A model generated the notes under the pieces. The model did no database searches. It worked only from the letters and a program-made list of their open reading frames with translations, and had not been told where the DNA came from. The translations under genes and the position numbers were made by a program. Positions 11,441-21,689 of a stretch of 64,000 bases of DNA are shown here, in pieces; position 1 is the first letter of the stretch; each line of letters opens with the position of its first letter. The DNA comes from Epiperipatus broadwayi. Taxonomy: Eukaryota; Onychophora; Udeonychophora; Euonychophora; Peripatidae. The stretch lies in contig JAQFVV010000205.1 in assembly GCA_028023455.1 (NCBI GenBank), positions 560,001 through 624,000 of the forward strand, given 5' to 3'.

Positions 11441-12300
11441 AGCATATTTTAATTTAAATAAAATAATTTTCTTCACCAGTCTCTTTTTTATTGTTTCTTG
11501 TTCTGTCCACATGATGTCTGCTGTCAATGATTTTGACAGTTCTATTTCTTCATTTTGATTTTGGAAATGAAAACATATAATTAATTCTCTAATTGTTTTT
11601 TTCCACATTTATTATTTTTTCACAAAATATTTATTTATGAAATATTAATTATTTCAGAAGAATAATTCAGATTTTAATAGAAAATATTTACTTTTAATTA
11701 TTTAAGAAAAGTTAACATGAACAAAATTTTATTCCAAACATAATATTTCTGAAGGCTCACTTGCTAGGATGTGAGTTTGAGTTTTAAATGGAAATGATTT
11801 TATTTCCATTGTTAAAAATTCAAAAATGTGAATATTCCAATAAAACCCCAAACAAAAATGTGGATATACCATCAAAAACACTGATAGGGCAAGTTAATAT
11901 AAAAGCATTTAAAAACATGCAAAACAATTTACTGGTTATGCTTTTTCAGACAATTGTTCTAAAAAGTAAAAAAGTAAATTTTTTTCAGCCAGGATCCATA
12001 TTTAGAAATATTTTAAATTATATATTACATATATAGAAATTAGATATATTTTTAATATAATCTATTAGTGAAATTCTTGCTTGATTAAAAAACCCATTAA
12101 TATTGAAGGAAAATGTAACTAAGATATGAATATCACACTTATTTATGAAAGCTAAACAAATTCACTTTTTACTGTAATTGTGTAAATAAATGCATTTCTT
12201 TAAAAATTATTGGTACATTTTTTTAACCCACATCTAAAAATCCTTTGTTGAAGTAATCATATCATTATTAAAATAAGTTCAACTCCATGTGTTTTTGTTC
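11441..12300. other. AT-rich spacer
   Basis: No recognisable element. An open stretch at 11788-12036 (82 codons, Lys/Asn/Ile-rich) has the composition expected of random AT-rich sequence and no recognised motif. Confidence 0.45.
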
Positions 12301-12620
12301 TCTTTAATTTTTATTTTAACTTACAAAATTATCACCATCATTTTTGGCCATTATCATTCCACTGCAGGGTAAGGATTTTTCCAAGTTTTAATCTGTGTCT
12401 CAAATTCACAGCTTTTGCTCTCCATCTTACCTACGCTCTTTCTCTAGATCTTTAATTTTTATTTTAACTTACAAAATTATCACATCATTTTTGGCCATTA
12501 TCATTCCACTGCAGGGTAAGGATTTTTCCAAGTTTTAATCTGTGTCTCAAATTCACAGCTTTTGCTCTCCATCTTATCTACGCTCTTTCTCTAGATCTTT
12601 TATAATATCTTGTGATATCA
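12301..12620 (-). mobile_element. LINE-B 3' end with an internal 148-bp tandem duplication
   Basis: The minus strand carries the LINE-B terminus, the complement of the CATTATCA...CCACTGCAGG landmark followed by CTCTCC-type sequence. Within it a block starting TCTTTAATTTTTATTTTAAC at 12301 is repeated from 12449 with one indel (CACCATCA versus CACATCA) and one C/T change. The duplication therefore occurred after insertion. The continuation of the same element to the right is split by another LINE-B copy at 12655. Confidence 0.75.
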
Positions 12621-12654
12621 TTTACAATTCAGTTATTTACCTATTGTTACCTAT

Positions 12655-12877
12655 ATATTGCTAGAAGAGATGATAATAGATAGACAATTGAAATCTTAAA
12701 TGGGATTCTAAGAGCTTTTATAAGACCCAGAAAGAGACCACATGTGAGATGGATGGATGAAATAAGAAAGTGTGCAGGGGTGATGTGGAGAAAAGAAGCT
12801 AAAGATCAGAGAGGATGGATTGAACATAGAGAGACCTTCATCCTGTAGTGGATTGATAATGGTTGATGGTAATGATG
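12655..12877 (+). mobile_element. LINE-B 3' end fragment nested in an opposite-strand LINE-B
   Basis: The plus strand reads the LINE-B C-terminus: an R-x-D-D-N-R-W-T-x-x-x-L-N segment, R-P-(R/K)-K-R-P-H-V-R-W-M-D-E-I-R-K-C-A-G-V-M-W, then E-T-F-I-L-Q-W-I-D-N-G. This W-A-G-H-I-A-R-R-D-D-N-R-W to Q-W type tail is characteristic of a widespread animal LINE RT group (RTE/jockey-like; exact clade unassigned). It ends in GATGATGATG, the LINE-B 3' tail. ACCTAT occurs at both flanks (about 12645 and 12887), a possible short target duplication. Confidence 0.75.
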
Positions 12878-12884
12878 ATGACCT

Positions 12885-12965
12885 ATCTAATACATGTTTA
12901 GTCCATTTTACTCTCTTAATTCTTTCAATGTTGGCAGATATCTGTTTTTTCTATTAACTGAATAA
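12885..12965 (-). mobile_element. LINE-B continuation (minus strand) right of the nested copy
   Basis: The sequence TCTCTTAATTCTTTCAATG encodes on the minus strand the I-E-R-I-K-R-L-K-W segment that precedes W-A-G-H-I-A in LINE-B. It is the upstream continuation of the 12301-12620 copy, separated from it by the inserted plus-strand copy. Confidence 0.65.
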
Positions 12966-14428
12966 AGACTTTTGAATTCTTTGAGATTTTAAAGAAATTG
13001 AAAAAAGAAAATTCCTAATGTCTATTACATACATTTTTGTTGTGCAATTATTATCATTATGCGTTTATTTGTATGGTAAAAAAACATGGTTAGGCAGTTC
13101 ATTAACATGCATTTTTACTTCTGAATGTAGGACCAAAAATGCTATGTCTGTTTTAAATATATATATCTTTTAGAAAGATGCTGCATAAAAAAAATTTAAA
13201 GAGGTAAAATCTTGTTGTTTTGTATCTATGTTGTTTATTTTCTTAATATCAACATGTAGTCTTTTATATCACATTTTGATATTCTTAAAAACTTATAAAT
13301 GTGGATCAGAGAAAGTTTTTAAAACATTTTATTGATGTATTATTCATTTTCAATAACTTCAGATTAAACTTAATCTTCAATAAAATCAGTAAGCAATATT
13401 TTGACACAAACCTTTGATTTGAGATAAAAGGGCAATAAAAGCTCCTTATTTTGGCTAATATTGATATGGCTATTAAGATGTGCTACAGTTTCCCAAAAAC
13501 AATCATAGTTGTACTGTTCAACAATTACATGGATACTGGCAAGAACTGTATCATAGTGACTTAAGATATCTGCTAAAAAAAATCCAAAATTTGTAGTGTG
13601 GCTTCAAGGATTATGTACCCACGGTTGACACCATAACTAGAGTGAAATGTGAATTCATTACTATGCAATTGTCAATAAAGATCTAGTTCCTATGTAATAA
13701 TACAATTTTATGCACTTAAATTAAAAAAAAACAATAATTAATCAATAAAATATATCAATGTTTTTAATGTACTAAATTTAACAAGTTACTTTGAAGTATA
13801 TTGTTATTACCTATTGTTATGTACAATTTTAGTGTATTTAATAAAATAAACTCGTTTTAAAATTACTCTTAATAGTAACAACTTTAATGCTAATAAATAA
13901 GAACTGCTGTTCGTTTGTGAATTAAATAAAACAATCAATTATTTAATTTCATAAAGTCGTGCATGAAATGAATATTGATTTTAGTTATTTTATAAACTTA
14001 ATAAATACAAACATCTGCAGCCCTGAAGTGATATTTATTGAACGCAGAATACTTATGATAATTAAAATAACTTGGAATTATTATAGTAAATCTAAGAATT
14101 GAGAATCGATTAACATTTATATGATCAAAGACTTTCAAAATCAAACTTTTTCTCCAGTTTCATAATCAATACCATGTGTTACAGTACTGCAAAAGATAAA
14201 TTATATTGTTTGTTCAATATGTCTCTTCTTTAAGCAAAATTATGTATAAAAAATAGAATATCTACATTGAATTAAAATATATTTTTAAATATTGCTATAG
14301 TAGGTAAAAAAAAAAAAATAGAGCTATTTTTTTTTTTGGTTACTTATAATGCGATTTTTTATAAATTAGAATACATTAAAAAAAAAAAAATAATTAACTT
14401 GTTTAAGAATTGTTTTAATATTAATATT
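12966..14428. other. AT-rich region, mostly featureless
   Basis: Apart from the candidate exon at 13412-13572, no repeat copies or domains are recognised. Several A/T homopolymer runs occur, for example near 14308-14335 and 14380-14392. Confidence 0.45.
13412..13572 (-). CDS. Candidate 161-bp internal exon of an unidentified gene
   Basis: On the minus strand a pyrimidine run (ATTTTTTTTAG, rc of about 13573-13583) forms a good 3' splice acceptor. It is followed by 161 bp that stay open for 53 codons in one phase and end at AAG/GTTTGT, a possible 5' donor at 13411/13412. The frame stays open beyond both sites: it runs about 85 codons in total, bounded by a TGA upstream and TAA downstream. The peptide has a balanced composition (including VEQYNYDCFWETVAHL) unlike the Lys/Asn/Phe-rich chance frames nearby. 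I do not recognise the family. It lies outside all recognised repeats. A chance open frame is quite possible, so confidence is low. Confidence 0.22.
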
Positions 14429-14640
14429 AAGGGAGTGTGGGATGGAATTGGGAATTGTGGGTAATAGTATATATTTGTTGATATGTTTTTAGTCCTTTGC
14501 ATTGGAGCAGTCTGTTTTGACAGGGAAACCGATAGTTGTTTTGTATCCAGCTTTTTTTTTTTTTAGGCTAGTCTTGTTTAATTTTGAATTTGAGGTAACT
14601 TCAATTAGAATATATATTGTTCTGGTGGTAACATATATAA
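14429..14640 (+). repeat. REP-F dispersed repeat, copy 1
   Basis: The segment starting GGGAGTGTGGGATGGAATTG matches, inverted, the segment at 50640-50822, whose minus strand reads GGGAGTGTGGGGTGCAATTG. Both share GGGAATTGTG, GATATGTT..TAGTCCTTTGC, GGCTAGTC(T/C)TGTTTA and TTTTGAATTTG in the same order over about 200 bp. No coding motif is visible. The family is unknown. Confidence 0.6.
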
Positions 14641-15149
14641 TGTTATTAATACTGAAAGTAAATTTTCTATCTTAATTACTCATAACTTAAAAGTACGTAT
14701 TCAGGCTCATTCTATACAGAAGTGTAAGATGTATAATGAACCCAAATAGCAATATTTGACATAATAGAACATGGGTCCTGAAAAAAGTGACATTTCTTTT
14801 TATATGCCAGGAAATTATATTGAAATAATAAGTTTATTTTTTTATCTCAATGCGTTTTGTTTACGAATTATAGTGCTGACTTGAGTTTTTAATGTTATTG
14901 TTTACATAATCAGGTAAATAAAAGATACGTTTGTGTTTAATCCTAGATGGCATTAAAATAAAAAAAGCAGGTTTAGAAATGTCATTATTTAAATTACTCA
15001 TAGTATTGGGACGTTATAAATTTAATCATTAATAGATTCAATCTATTTAATGAAGATATATAAAAGAGGGTTTGGGTTAATAATTTTTATTAGTTCTTCA
15101 TTAGACTAGTGATTATCCGCATTATGAATAATATGTCTGTAGTGTAATT

Positions 15150-15612
15150 TTTACTACACAACTCTCATGTAAATAATCTGGTTCAAATGGTGAATATTGA
15201 TTCAGTATGAAATGTGCATGTTGGGGATCATGCATTTTTTCTTACACAAATCTCATGTAAATAATATGGTCCAACCAATGAGTACTGATTCAGCATGAAA
15301 TGTGCATGTGAGATCATGATTCAGCAATAAAATGTGCATGTTGAGGATCATGCATTTTTCTTACACAACTGTCATGTAAGTAATCTGGTCCAACAGGTGA
15401 GTATTGATTCAGCATGAAATGTGCATGTTGACGATCATGCATTTTTCGTATACAACTGTCATGTAAGTAATCTGTCCAACCGGTGAATGTTGGGGATCAT
15501 GCATTTTTTTACACAACTCTCATGTAATTAATCTGGTCCAATCAGTGGGTATCGATTCAGCATGAAGTGTGCATGTTGGAGATCATGCATTTTTTCACAT
15601 ATCTTTGGTCTT
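15150..15612. repeat. Tandem array of about five ~88-bp core units
   Basis: The unit CACAACTCTCATGTAA...TCTGGTCCAA...GATTCAGCATGAAATGTG...GATCATGCATTTTT recurs at about 15153, 15241, 15359, 15448 and 15510. Spacing is mainly 88-89 bp, with one extended and one shortened unit. Each unit contains a perfect or near-perfect TGCATG...CATGCA hairpin. The unit is a variant of the core shared with FB-1 and the SAT repeats. The sequence continues to about 15720 with the SAT-type tail (AAGAGGGTAGAAACC, then AAATTACACTGTAGAAATAT). Confidence 0.8.
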
Positions 15613-16081
15613 ATGTTTATTACCATACCCCTCCACAAGGCATTAAAAGAGGGTAGAAACCAATTTGTACATTGTATGATAATGATGTAGCAAAAATTAC
15701 ACTGTAGAAATATTATTAAGAATTGAAATATAATTCAATAATTGCTAAAAAAAAAAATCAAAATAGCAAAAGATAATTTCTGATCATTATTGTCTTACTA
15801 GTTTTAGGTAAAAGCAATTATAATAATTTTAAATTTAAAACGACAATATTTTACTAAATATATAAATGTCATTGCTAAAACTTCAAAATGTGACTTATTA
15901 GAAAGGAAAAATAACTTTTCAGGTTAAAAATAATATTTAATTTTTATATTTTATGCAAGTAAGTTTTTGACACATTAAAAAATTAATTATTTCGAAGTTC
16001 ATACTATTTAACAACAAGTAATGTTTTCAATGATATTACAAGAAATCTATGGTATTTAAAAAGGCATAATGATAATTTTAA

Positions 16082-16470
16082 ATATAGGGGATTTGAGCTC
16101 AGACTTTCAAGCACTCTTCAACTATTCATAATATCTCATACCATTGGCACACAAGACCACATACATGTAGAAAAGATACATAATCACCAATAAATGTATT
16201 TCATGTTAAACCAGCACTCTCAGTTGGTCCAGATTATCATCTCCCACACATGTATATCTAATCAGTGCTCAGTTTATATTAAGATAGCAAATTTTCAGAC
16301 TTTAATGGATAGGCTTCAATCCACTCCAACCTCAAACTCTTCAGCCATCCATACCATTGAAAATCTGATGATGGAAAGTTCAAATTCCATGCTGATGCCA
16401 ATATTATTGCCAAGCCCATATTGTCCTCAAGTCATTCTAACCTCTCATGTATAGAACCTTATCCATTTAA
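16082..16470. mobile_element. FB-1 foldback element
   Basis: It starts ATATAGGGGATTTGAGCTCA and contains the core in minus orientation (ATTTCATGTTAAACCAGCAC), then TAATCAGTGCTCAGTTTATA and CTTTAATGGATAGGCTTCAA. These landmarks occur in the same order at 31795-32215. The right arm is eroded, so only part of the terminal inverted repeat remains. An open frame at 16194-16454 lies entirely within the element and is not a gene. Confidence 0.7.
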
Positions 16471-16659
16471 ATACATAGAAGAGGGATGGACAGGATAATT
16501 TTGTTTTCTTTATAATAATGCTTGTTTGCCAAGTGTTCTCAAAGAGATGAGATTTATACACTATTTAAATTTACAAAATATAATAACCAATATAGAAAAA
16601 AAACTATCTTAATGTCTTATATCTGTGCAGTAAATTAGACATTATTCAAGGTTAAAAAT

Positions 16660-16955
16660 TTACATCACATGATCACCATTTTTTATGCTTACACAAACTG
16701 TTAAAACATTAGCAAATTCTTCATACAGCAGCACCACCCAGGGCAAGTTTTAATAATCAATGAATGCAAGACAGTTTGAGCATAAAATCTCAAAGTGCAT
16801 ACTCATCCAATATCCCAGATTAGTTTCTAGTTTGTGATTTTAAGGCTCCTCACTGATGAATGCCAGAAGCTATAAACTAGTCTGGAGATATTGAATAAAT
16901 AGGCATTAAATAGGGATTTTATGCACAAATTTTGCATTCACGAAGAGTTTGCTGC
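16660..16955. mobile_element. FB-2 foldback element
   Basis: The plus strand starts CACATGATCACCATTTTTTA and includes the arm landmarks AATCAATGAATGCAAG, GCATAAAATCTC and CATCCAATATCC. These are mirrored by GGATTTTATGCACAAA and AAGAGTTTGCTGC at the right. Orientation and order match the copy at 29864-30251. It is diverged from the other copies, hence older. Confidence 0.7.
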
Positions 16956-17121
16956 AATTTAAAACTGTACAAGACATGTTTAGATGTACTGCAATATACT
17001 TTTGAAAGTAATTTAACTGCACTGTTTTGCATTTGGCAATAAATTAGGTGCTGTCTTAGCTTTACTATTAACAATTAATTGCTTTCAGAGAAACATCCTT
17101 TCCAAAATAAATAATTAAATA

Positions 17122-17384
17122 ATGTTCAACTATACCGCAAAAGTGACTGAGAATTTTTGTGTTATAAATGATTATTTAAAAGATGAACAAAATACTTGTT
17201 CCATCTGTTTGAAATATCATTATCACATAAAAGAGCACTATTGCGGATTTTATAGGGTTGTGATAGAATTTTTAAGGTCCATACATTCCTTTCAGTGCAT
17301 CAAGAAAGAAAGATATGAGATCACAGTTAGAAATGTCTGTATCTTCTTTACCATTTTAATTTTTCATTCATTTTTAAGCATTCT
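17122..17384 (+). other. Unidentified open frame
   Basis: A stop-free frame of about 90 codons begins at ATG 17122 and includes NTCSICLKYHYHIKEHYC, with two close cysteines and nearby histidines. I do not recognise a family, and the last third is hydrophobic, low-complexity and overlaps LINE-B sequence. No splice sites or homologous copy are evident. It may be chance. Confidence 0.15.
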
Positions 17385-17790
17385 TGTCAGTCATTAATCT
17401 TCTGACTTAAATCTCTACATTGATCATGAAGTTCCATATTTAATTTAATACTTTGCTAAGCTGAAAATGCCTCATGTTTCTTTTTAATCAAGTTACTAAT
17501 AATTAGATCATTCCTGATTTTTGTTTTTAGTGAACCAAATAATAGAATTTTTTATAACTGTAATATATTTCTTAAAATAATTCCATACCTCAGTAACAAG
17601 ACCATTATGAAAGTACAAATTCGCAATTGTAGCGTCTAGTATTTATTAAATTTTCGCAGACATAGTAGATACTTTAAAAAAAAAAAACAAGAACTGATTG
17701 TCTTGGGAATACGATTGCAACAACATCTATTTTCACTGCAATTATTATTTTAATCTTGGAATATAATTAACTATGACCAGTCCACAATGA
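17385..17790 (-). mobile_element. LINE-B endonuclease-RT linker region, older copy
   Basis: It aligns with the neighbouring copy at 17880-18560 (shared CAGTCATTAA, CTTCTGACTTAAATC, TTGCTAAGC...ATGTTTC, then TTTTTAATCAAG and TTCCATACCTCAGTAAC) and with the copy at 37230-37690. It is more degraded than the neighbour and keeps no long open frame. The two adjacent copies lie in the same orientation, about 480 bp apart. Confidence 0.6.
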
Positions 17791-17879
17791 CACCCCTGGA
17801 AAAAAGATGAAAACAGTCAACGAATATTTGTATCTGCTCTAAAGTTTTAATCCACCAATCATTGTTAAGTCTTTTTATC

Positions 17880-18157
17880 AGTCATTAAACTTCTGCCTTT
17901 AAATCTTTATATTCAGTATAAAATTTTGTGTTTAATTTGTTATTTTGCCAAGCAAAAAAAATGTCACGTTTCCTCTTAATGAAATCATTAATAATTACAT
18001 TGTCAGAAAACCAGTTACAATTCTTTATTTTAATGAATCCAGTATTAGAATTTGTAGTATTCTTAACATAGTCTTTAAGATAATTCCACTTTTCTATAAT
18101 ATAATTCTGTAAATACAAATTAGCAATTTTAATGTCTAATAGCTCTTAAAATTTAGC
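17880..18157 (-). pseudogene. LINE-B endonuclease-RT linker coding fragment
   Basis: The minus strand keeps 77 open codons (17885-18118) containing EKWNYLKDYVKN, then NWFSDN and YTEYKDLKAEV. This resembles the linker between the endonuclease and RT domains of animal LINEs, where an E-K-W-N-x-L segment precedes (W)-(W/F)-(D/N)-(D/E) and a later (Y/E)-Y-K-x-(L/F)-(R/K)-x-(K/E)-V. The upstream side is interrupted by FB-2 at 18171, and the sequence resumes at 18433. There is no RT core here. Assignment to LINE-B rather than another LINE is inference from family resemblance. Confidence 0.6.
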
Positions 18158-18170
18158 ACATATAATAGAT

Positions 18171-18419
18171 TAAAACAGGCAAAACTCTCCATACAGTAGT
18201 GCCACTCAGTGCAAGCCATAGTAATCAATGGATGCCAGAAGACTTGTGCATAAAATCCTTATCCGGTGCCTACTCATCCAATATCCACAGGCTAGTTTCT
18301 GGCTTGTGGTCTTTGTCAGTGAAAAGCCTTGGATCTGAGAGCACTGCACCTAGATCTTAGGAGAGTTTTGCCCGTTTTAATAACAGTTATGAGCAAGCAT
18401 AAAAAATAGAGATTATGTG
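18171..18419 (+). mobile_element. FB-2 foldback element with 13-bp target duplication
   Basis: A 249-bp insertion flanked by ACATATAATAGAT at 18158-18170 and again at 18420-18432. It starts TAAAACAGGCAAAACTCTCC and its inner end reads GGAGAGTTTTGCCCGTTTTA, followed by a 3' extension ACAGTTATGAGCAAGCATAA...TTATGTG. The target is the LINE-B linker, which continues on both sides. The arms carry GATGCCAGAAGACTTGTGCA and TCCACAGGCTAGTTTCTGGC. The duplication length exceeds that of most cut-and-paste MITEs. Confidence 0.85.
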
Positions 18420-18432
18420 ACATATAATAGAT

Positions 18433-18560
18433 ATTTGTGAAAAAAAATATTTTTTTTTATATGATTGAAATAAAATCTATTTTTAGTGCAACTATTATAT
18501 TAATTTTGAAGTATAACAATCTATGATTTATTTAATAATTTACATGAACTTCTCTTGTAT
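18433..18560 (-). mobile_element. LINE-B linker region, continuation after FB-2
   Basis: It resumes the interrupted copy and matches the 37560-37690 segment (ATTGGAATAAAGATC, GCAACTACTAT, TGACTCCTAAT). Confidence 0.55.
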
Positions 18561-19140
18561 CCTGACTTCTAATGATTCATTCATTCATTTTCAACTATTA
18601 TAGAACCAGGTTTCTCCAAGTTCAATTTATCTTCTTTGATCTCTAGCCTCTCTTCTTCACATCATATCAGTACACTTTTTTAATTCGTCCCTTCGTCTCA
18701 CACATGGTTACTTTCTACATCTTAAGTCTCTTAGAATCTAATTTAAGATTTCAACAATTCATCTGATACTATCTCTTCTAAAAATATGTCCAGTCCAATT
18801 CCACTTCAGTCTCTTAATTCTTTCAATAATATCAATAACACCTGTTTGTTTTCTCACTGACATATTTCATTTTCTCTCTCTTCTTTTTACTTCTAACATG
18901 CATCTCTCCATACTTCTTTGAGGGATCTGAAGTCTCTGTACTGCTCTTTTATTAAGTATCCAAGTCTCAGATACATAAGTAAGAACTGGTAATACACATT
19001 TATTAAAACCTTGCTTTTCAAACACATAGTCATATTACCTTTTAATGCAATGTAATACTAAATGTCATTATTTTGAGTGTGGATACTTCCATTTTTTATA
19101 GTAATTTTTCTGCATAAACAATATTTTGTTAGTCAATCCA
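18561..19140 (-). pseudogene. LINE-B reverse transcriptase C-terminal region
   Basis: Minus-strand frames read, in order, F-x-K-C-V-L-P-V-L-T-Y (complement of about 19000), S-E-T-W-x-L-N-K-R-A-V-Q (about 18960), R-S-M-E-R-C-M-L (about 18905), then the A-R-R-D-D-N-R-W-equivalent region and the tail (W-R-N-L-V-L). This is the stretch following the RT domain that is typical of LINE-B, ending at CATTCATTCATT near 18580. Several stops and frameshifts are present. It lies directly next to the linker fragment at 18433-18560 without the RT core between them, so an internal deletion or independent insertions are implied. Confidence 0.7.
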
Positions 19141-19733
19141 TGGGTGTTGTGCAAAAATTTAATAAATGCAAACCAGTTGAGTTTACAGTACTAATATAAT
19201 CATTTCAATAACTTTTGGCCAAATTTTGCTATTTGTATCAACACAAAATGCTTTCTTTTCCTGAATTCTTTTAATCTAACACTGGAGCATAAGTACTGAT
19301 AAAATGAGCAGAGATACTATTATGCAAATTAAGTTAGTTTTATTAATACATTGAGGAGTTTCAAAATAAAAGATACAAAACTTTACTTGACAACCATATC
19401 CAACACCATACTGTCACCATTCATTAAATGATCTGCTCTCTTAAAAATATTTTGTGACTATCTACTTTTCTATTAACCTACAATTGCTGCAATGTGGTTT
19501 TATAATGTAAACACTACAAACACTATCTCACCATTCTTAAGAAAAGAATTCATTTTATATAATTATAGTTCTATATTTGATTTTTTTTATTATAAGCATT
19601 AATTACAATAAATATTATACATAAAAAAATTAAAAAATATAATCATAAAATTACAGAAAATAGAAAAATAAAATAATTTTTGATTAGAATAGCTACTAAG
19701 TGGAATCAGATGATTGCTTTTATGATGTGTTAT

Positions 19734-20560
19734 TCATATGATGATCATTTTCTAGACTTACACAAGCTGTTAACAACAATAGAAAACTTTCCATATAGTA
19801 ATGCCACCCATGAAAACCTTAATAATCAATAGATGCATGAATGTTTGTGCATAAAATCCCTAACTAATGCCTTCTCATCCAATATCCCCAGATTAGTTTT
19901 TAGTTTGTAGTTTCAACAGTGAGGAGCTTTAGATCTGAGAACACTGCATCTAAATCTTAGGATCTAAGGCAATCCTTCAGGGGTCACCTTTTACATATTC
20001 AACTGTAAAGATATGAGCCCTAAAATAAAAACACCATAATGTTTTCAATCCAAGACCATTCACTTGTATGAACATGTAGGTTTAAACTCAGTTCAGCATC
20101 TGTACATTTTGGTGTCTTTAGCATTTCAAAAAACACAATCACCATTATCCTATAGACAGGATTAGTATAAAACCAATAAAACATCATAATGGTGACTGTG
20201 GTTTTTGAAAAACCACAGACACCAAAATGTATAGATACTAAACTGGGTTCAGATCTGTATCACTATATAAGCAAATGAGCTTCAATTGAAAACATCATGA
20301 GCTCCTAGCTTTATAGTTAACTAAATAGATGTAAGGGAGTTACTGGAAAGTGGCATTAGATTCTAGGATTTAGGTGAAGGTCTTAAATTTCAAAGATCCT
20401 CAATGATGAAAGCTGCTAGCTAGAAACTAGTCTTAAGATATTAAGTAGGCACTAGATAAGGATTTTATGCATAAACCTTCTTGCATCCATCGATTACTAA
20501 GGCATGCACTGAGTGGTATTACTGTATGGAGAGTTTGTAATGTTATGATCAGTTATTATA
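19734..20560. mobile_element. FB-2 long palindrome of about 0.83 kb
   Basis: Arms of roughly 390-400 bp mirror each other around a centre near 20165. The left arm reads CATAAAATCCCTAACTAATG, CATCCAATATCCCCAGATTA and CAGTTCAGCATCTGTACATT. The right arm reads the inverses, including GGATTTTATGCATAAACCTT and AATGTATAGATACTAAACTG. The ends carry the FB-2 terminus (AACTTTCCATATAGTAATGC left; GTATTACTGTATGGAGAGTT right). Short FB-2 copies lack the inner portion. There is no coding capacity. Confidence 0.75.
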
Positions 20561-21689
20561 ATGAAATAAATTTGCTTTTTATTATCATAGTATTATTTAC
20601 AATAAGTTTTATAATTTAAACAGAAGATAAGTATTATAGTATTTGTATAAAAAGTAGAAAAATGATAGATTGCAAATGAGAAAAATTATTTACATTTAGA
20701 ATACAATGGAATATGGTACTGCTAAACTCCATAAAAGTGGAATAAACTTGCACTACATGAGAAAAATTAAACTAATTTGATATTTGTAAAATACAGACAT
20801 ATCTAGAAATGTATTAATATGGGTACCTGTTGAATAAAAAAAAATATATGAAAATAAGGTATATGAAAATTTATTATGGTATCACATACTGGTCAGGCCA
20901 TTGAAAGTTAAATTTCCTCTCTCTTAATGACAAATTTCAGCAAGAGTAGCTATATTAGTCTTAAATTATGATAGTTTCTTAGTGACCGGTACTGTCCTCT
21001 GTTCAAGGTTTCAAGAGTTTATATCTAGTAAAATTCACACATGTCATGCATTTATGTTTAGAAAAAAAAAGAGATTGACAATATTACCTTTAGTATTACC
21101 ACTAATCTTGAAATATTATTATTTCTATGCCTTTAAATAGTAATTTACCAGGTGTGATAATTTAGCCAGATGGAACGAAGAGGTCATTGTTAAACCACAC
21201 TTTTTTAGTACCACTCCCTTCTGTGGAGGACTGCATAAATATATAATCTTTGGCAGCTGAAATTCCTATTTTAAATAATGTTTTAACTTGACTTATTAAT
21301 AAGTGTACTGCCTTGAACAAAGATAACAACTAAGGAATTTCAGTTTACTAAACCTATTTTCACTATTATGTTTTTAATTCTCAAGGGCTTGAAATAAAAC
21401 AATAATTACAATATAATTAAATATGGGATGGAAGTCAATAGAGGACTTCTATTGAAAACAACAAAGGGTTAATTTACTTATTGGTTTATCCTATTCTCAC
21501 ATGCTGTTGCACAGAGAACTTAACATACATACATATAAATGAATAATTAAATTTTGATTTACCAGTGTCAAGCTTTCTGCACTGACAATTTTAACACCAA
21601 CTACTTCCTATAAATATAGAAGTGATTATTGTAAATTATTTATAAAACTAGAGATTATCTTTAGATCAGTTGACTAATTAAAAAAAACA
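20561..21689. other. AT-rich spacer without recognised repeats
   Basis: No repeat family or conserved domain identified. The sequence is somewhat less AT-skewed around 20880-21340 and could be single-copy, but no frame with convincing coding character was found. Confidence 0.4.

Noticed and set aside
16194-16454. Open frame of 86 codons
   Set aside because: Lies fully within an FB-1 element and corresponds to its arm sequence; other copies break the frame.
17122-17397. Plus-strand open frame of 91 codons with a CSIC motif
   Set aside because: Cys/His spacing fits no zinc-binding domain I know; the end runs into LINE-B sequence on the other strand. Listed only at very low confidence.
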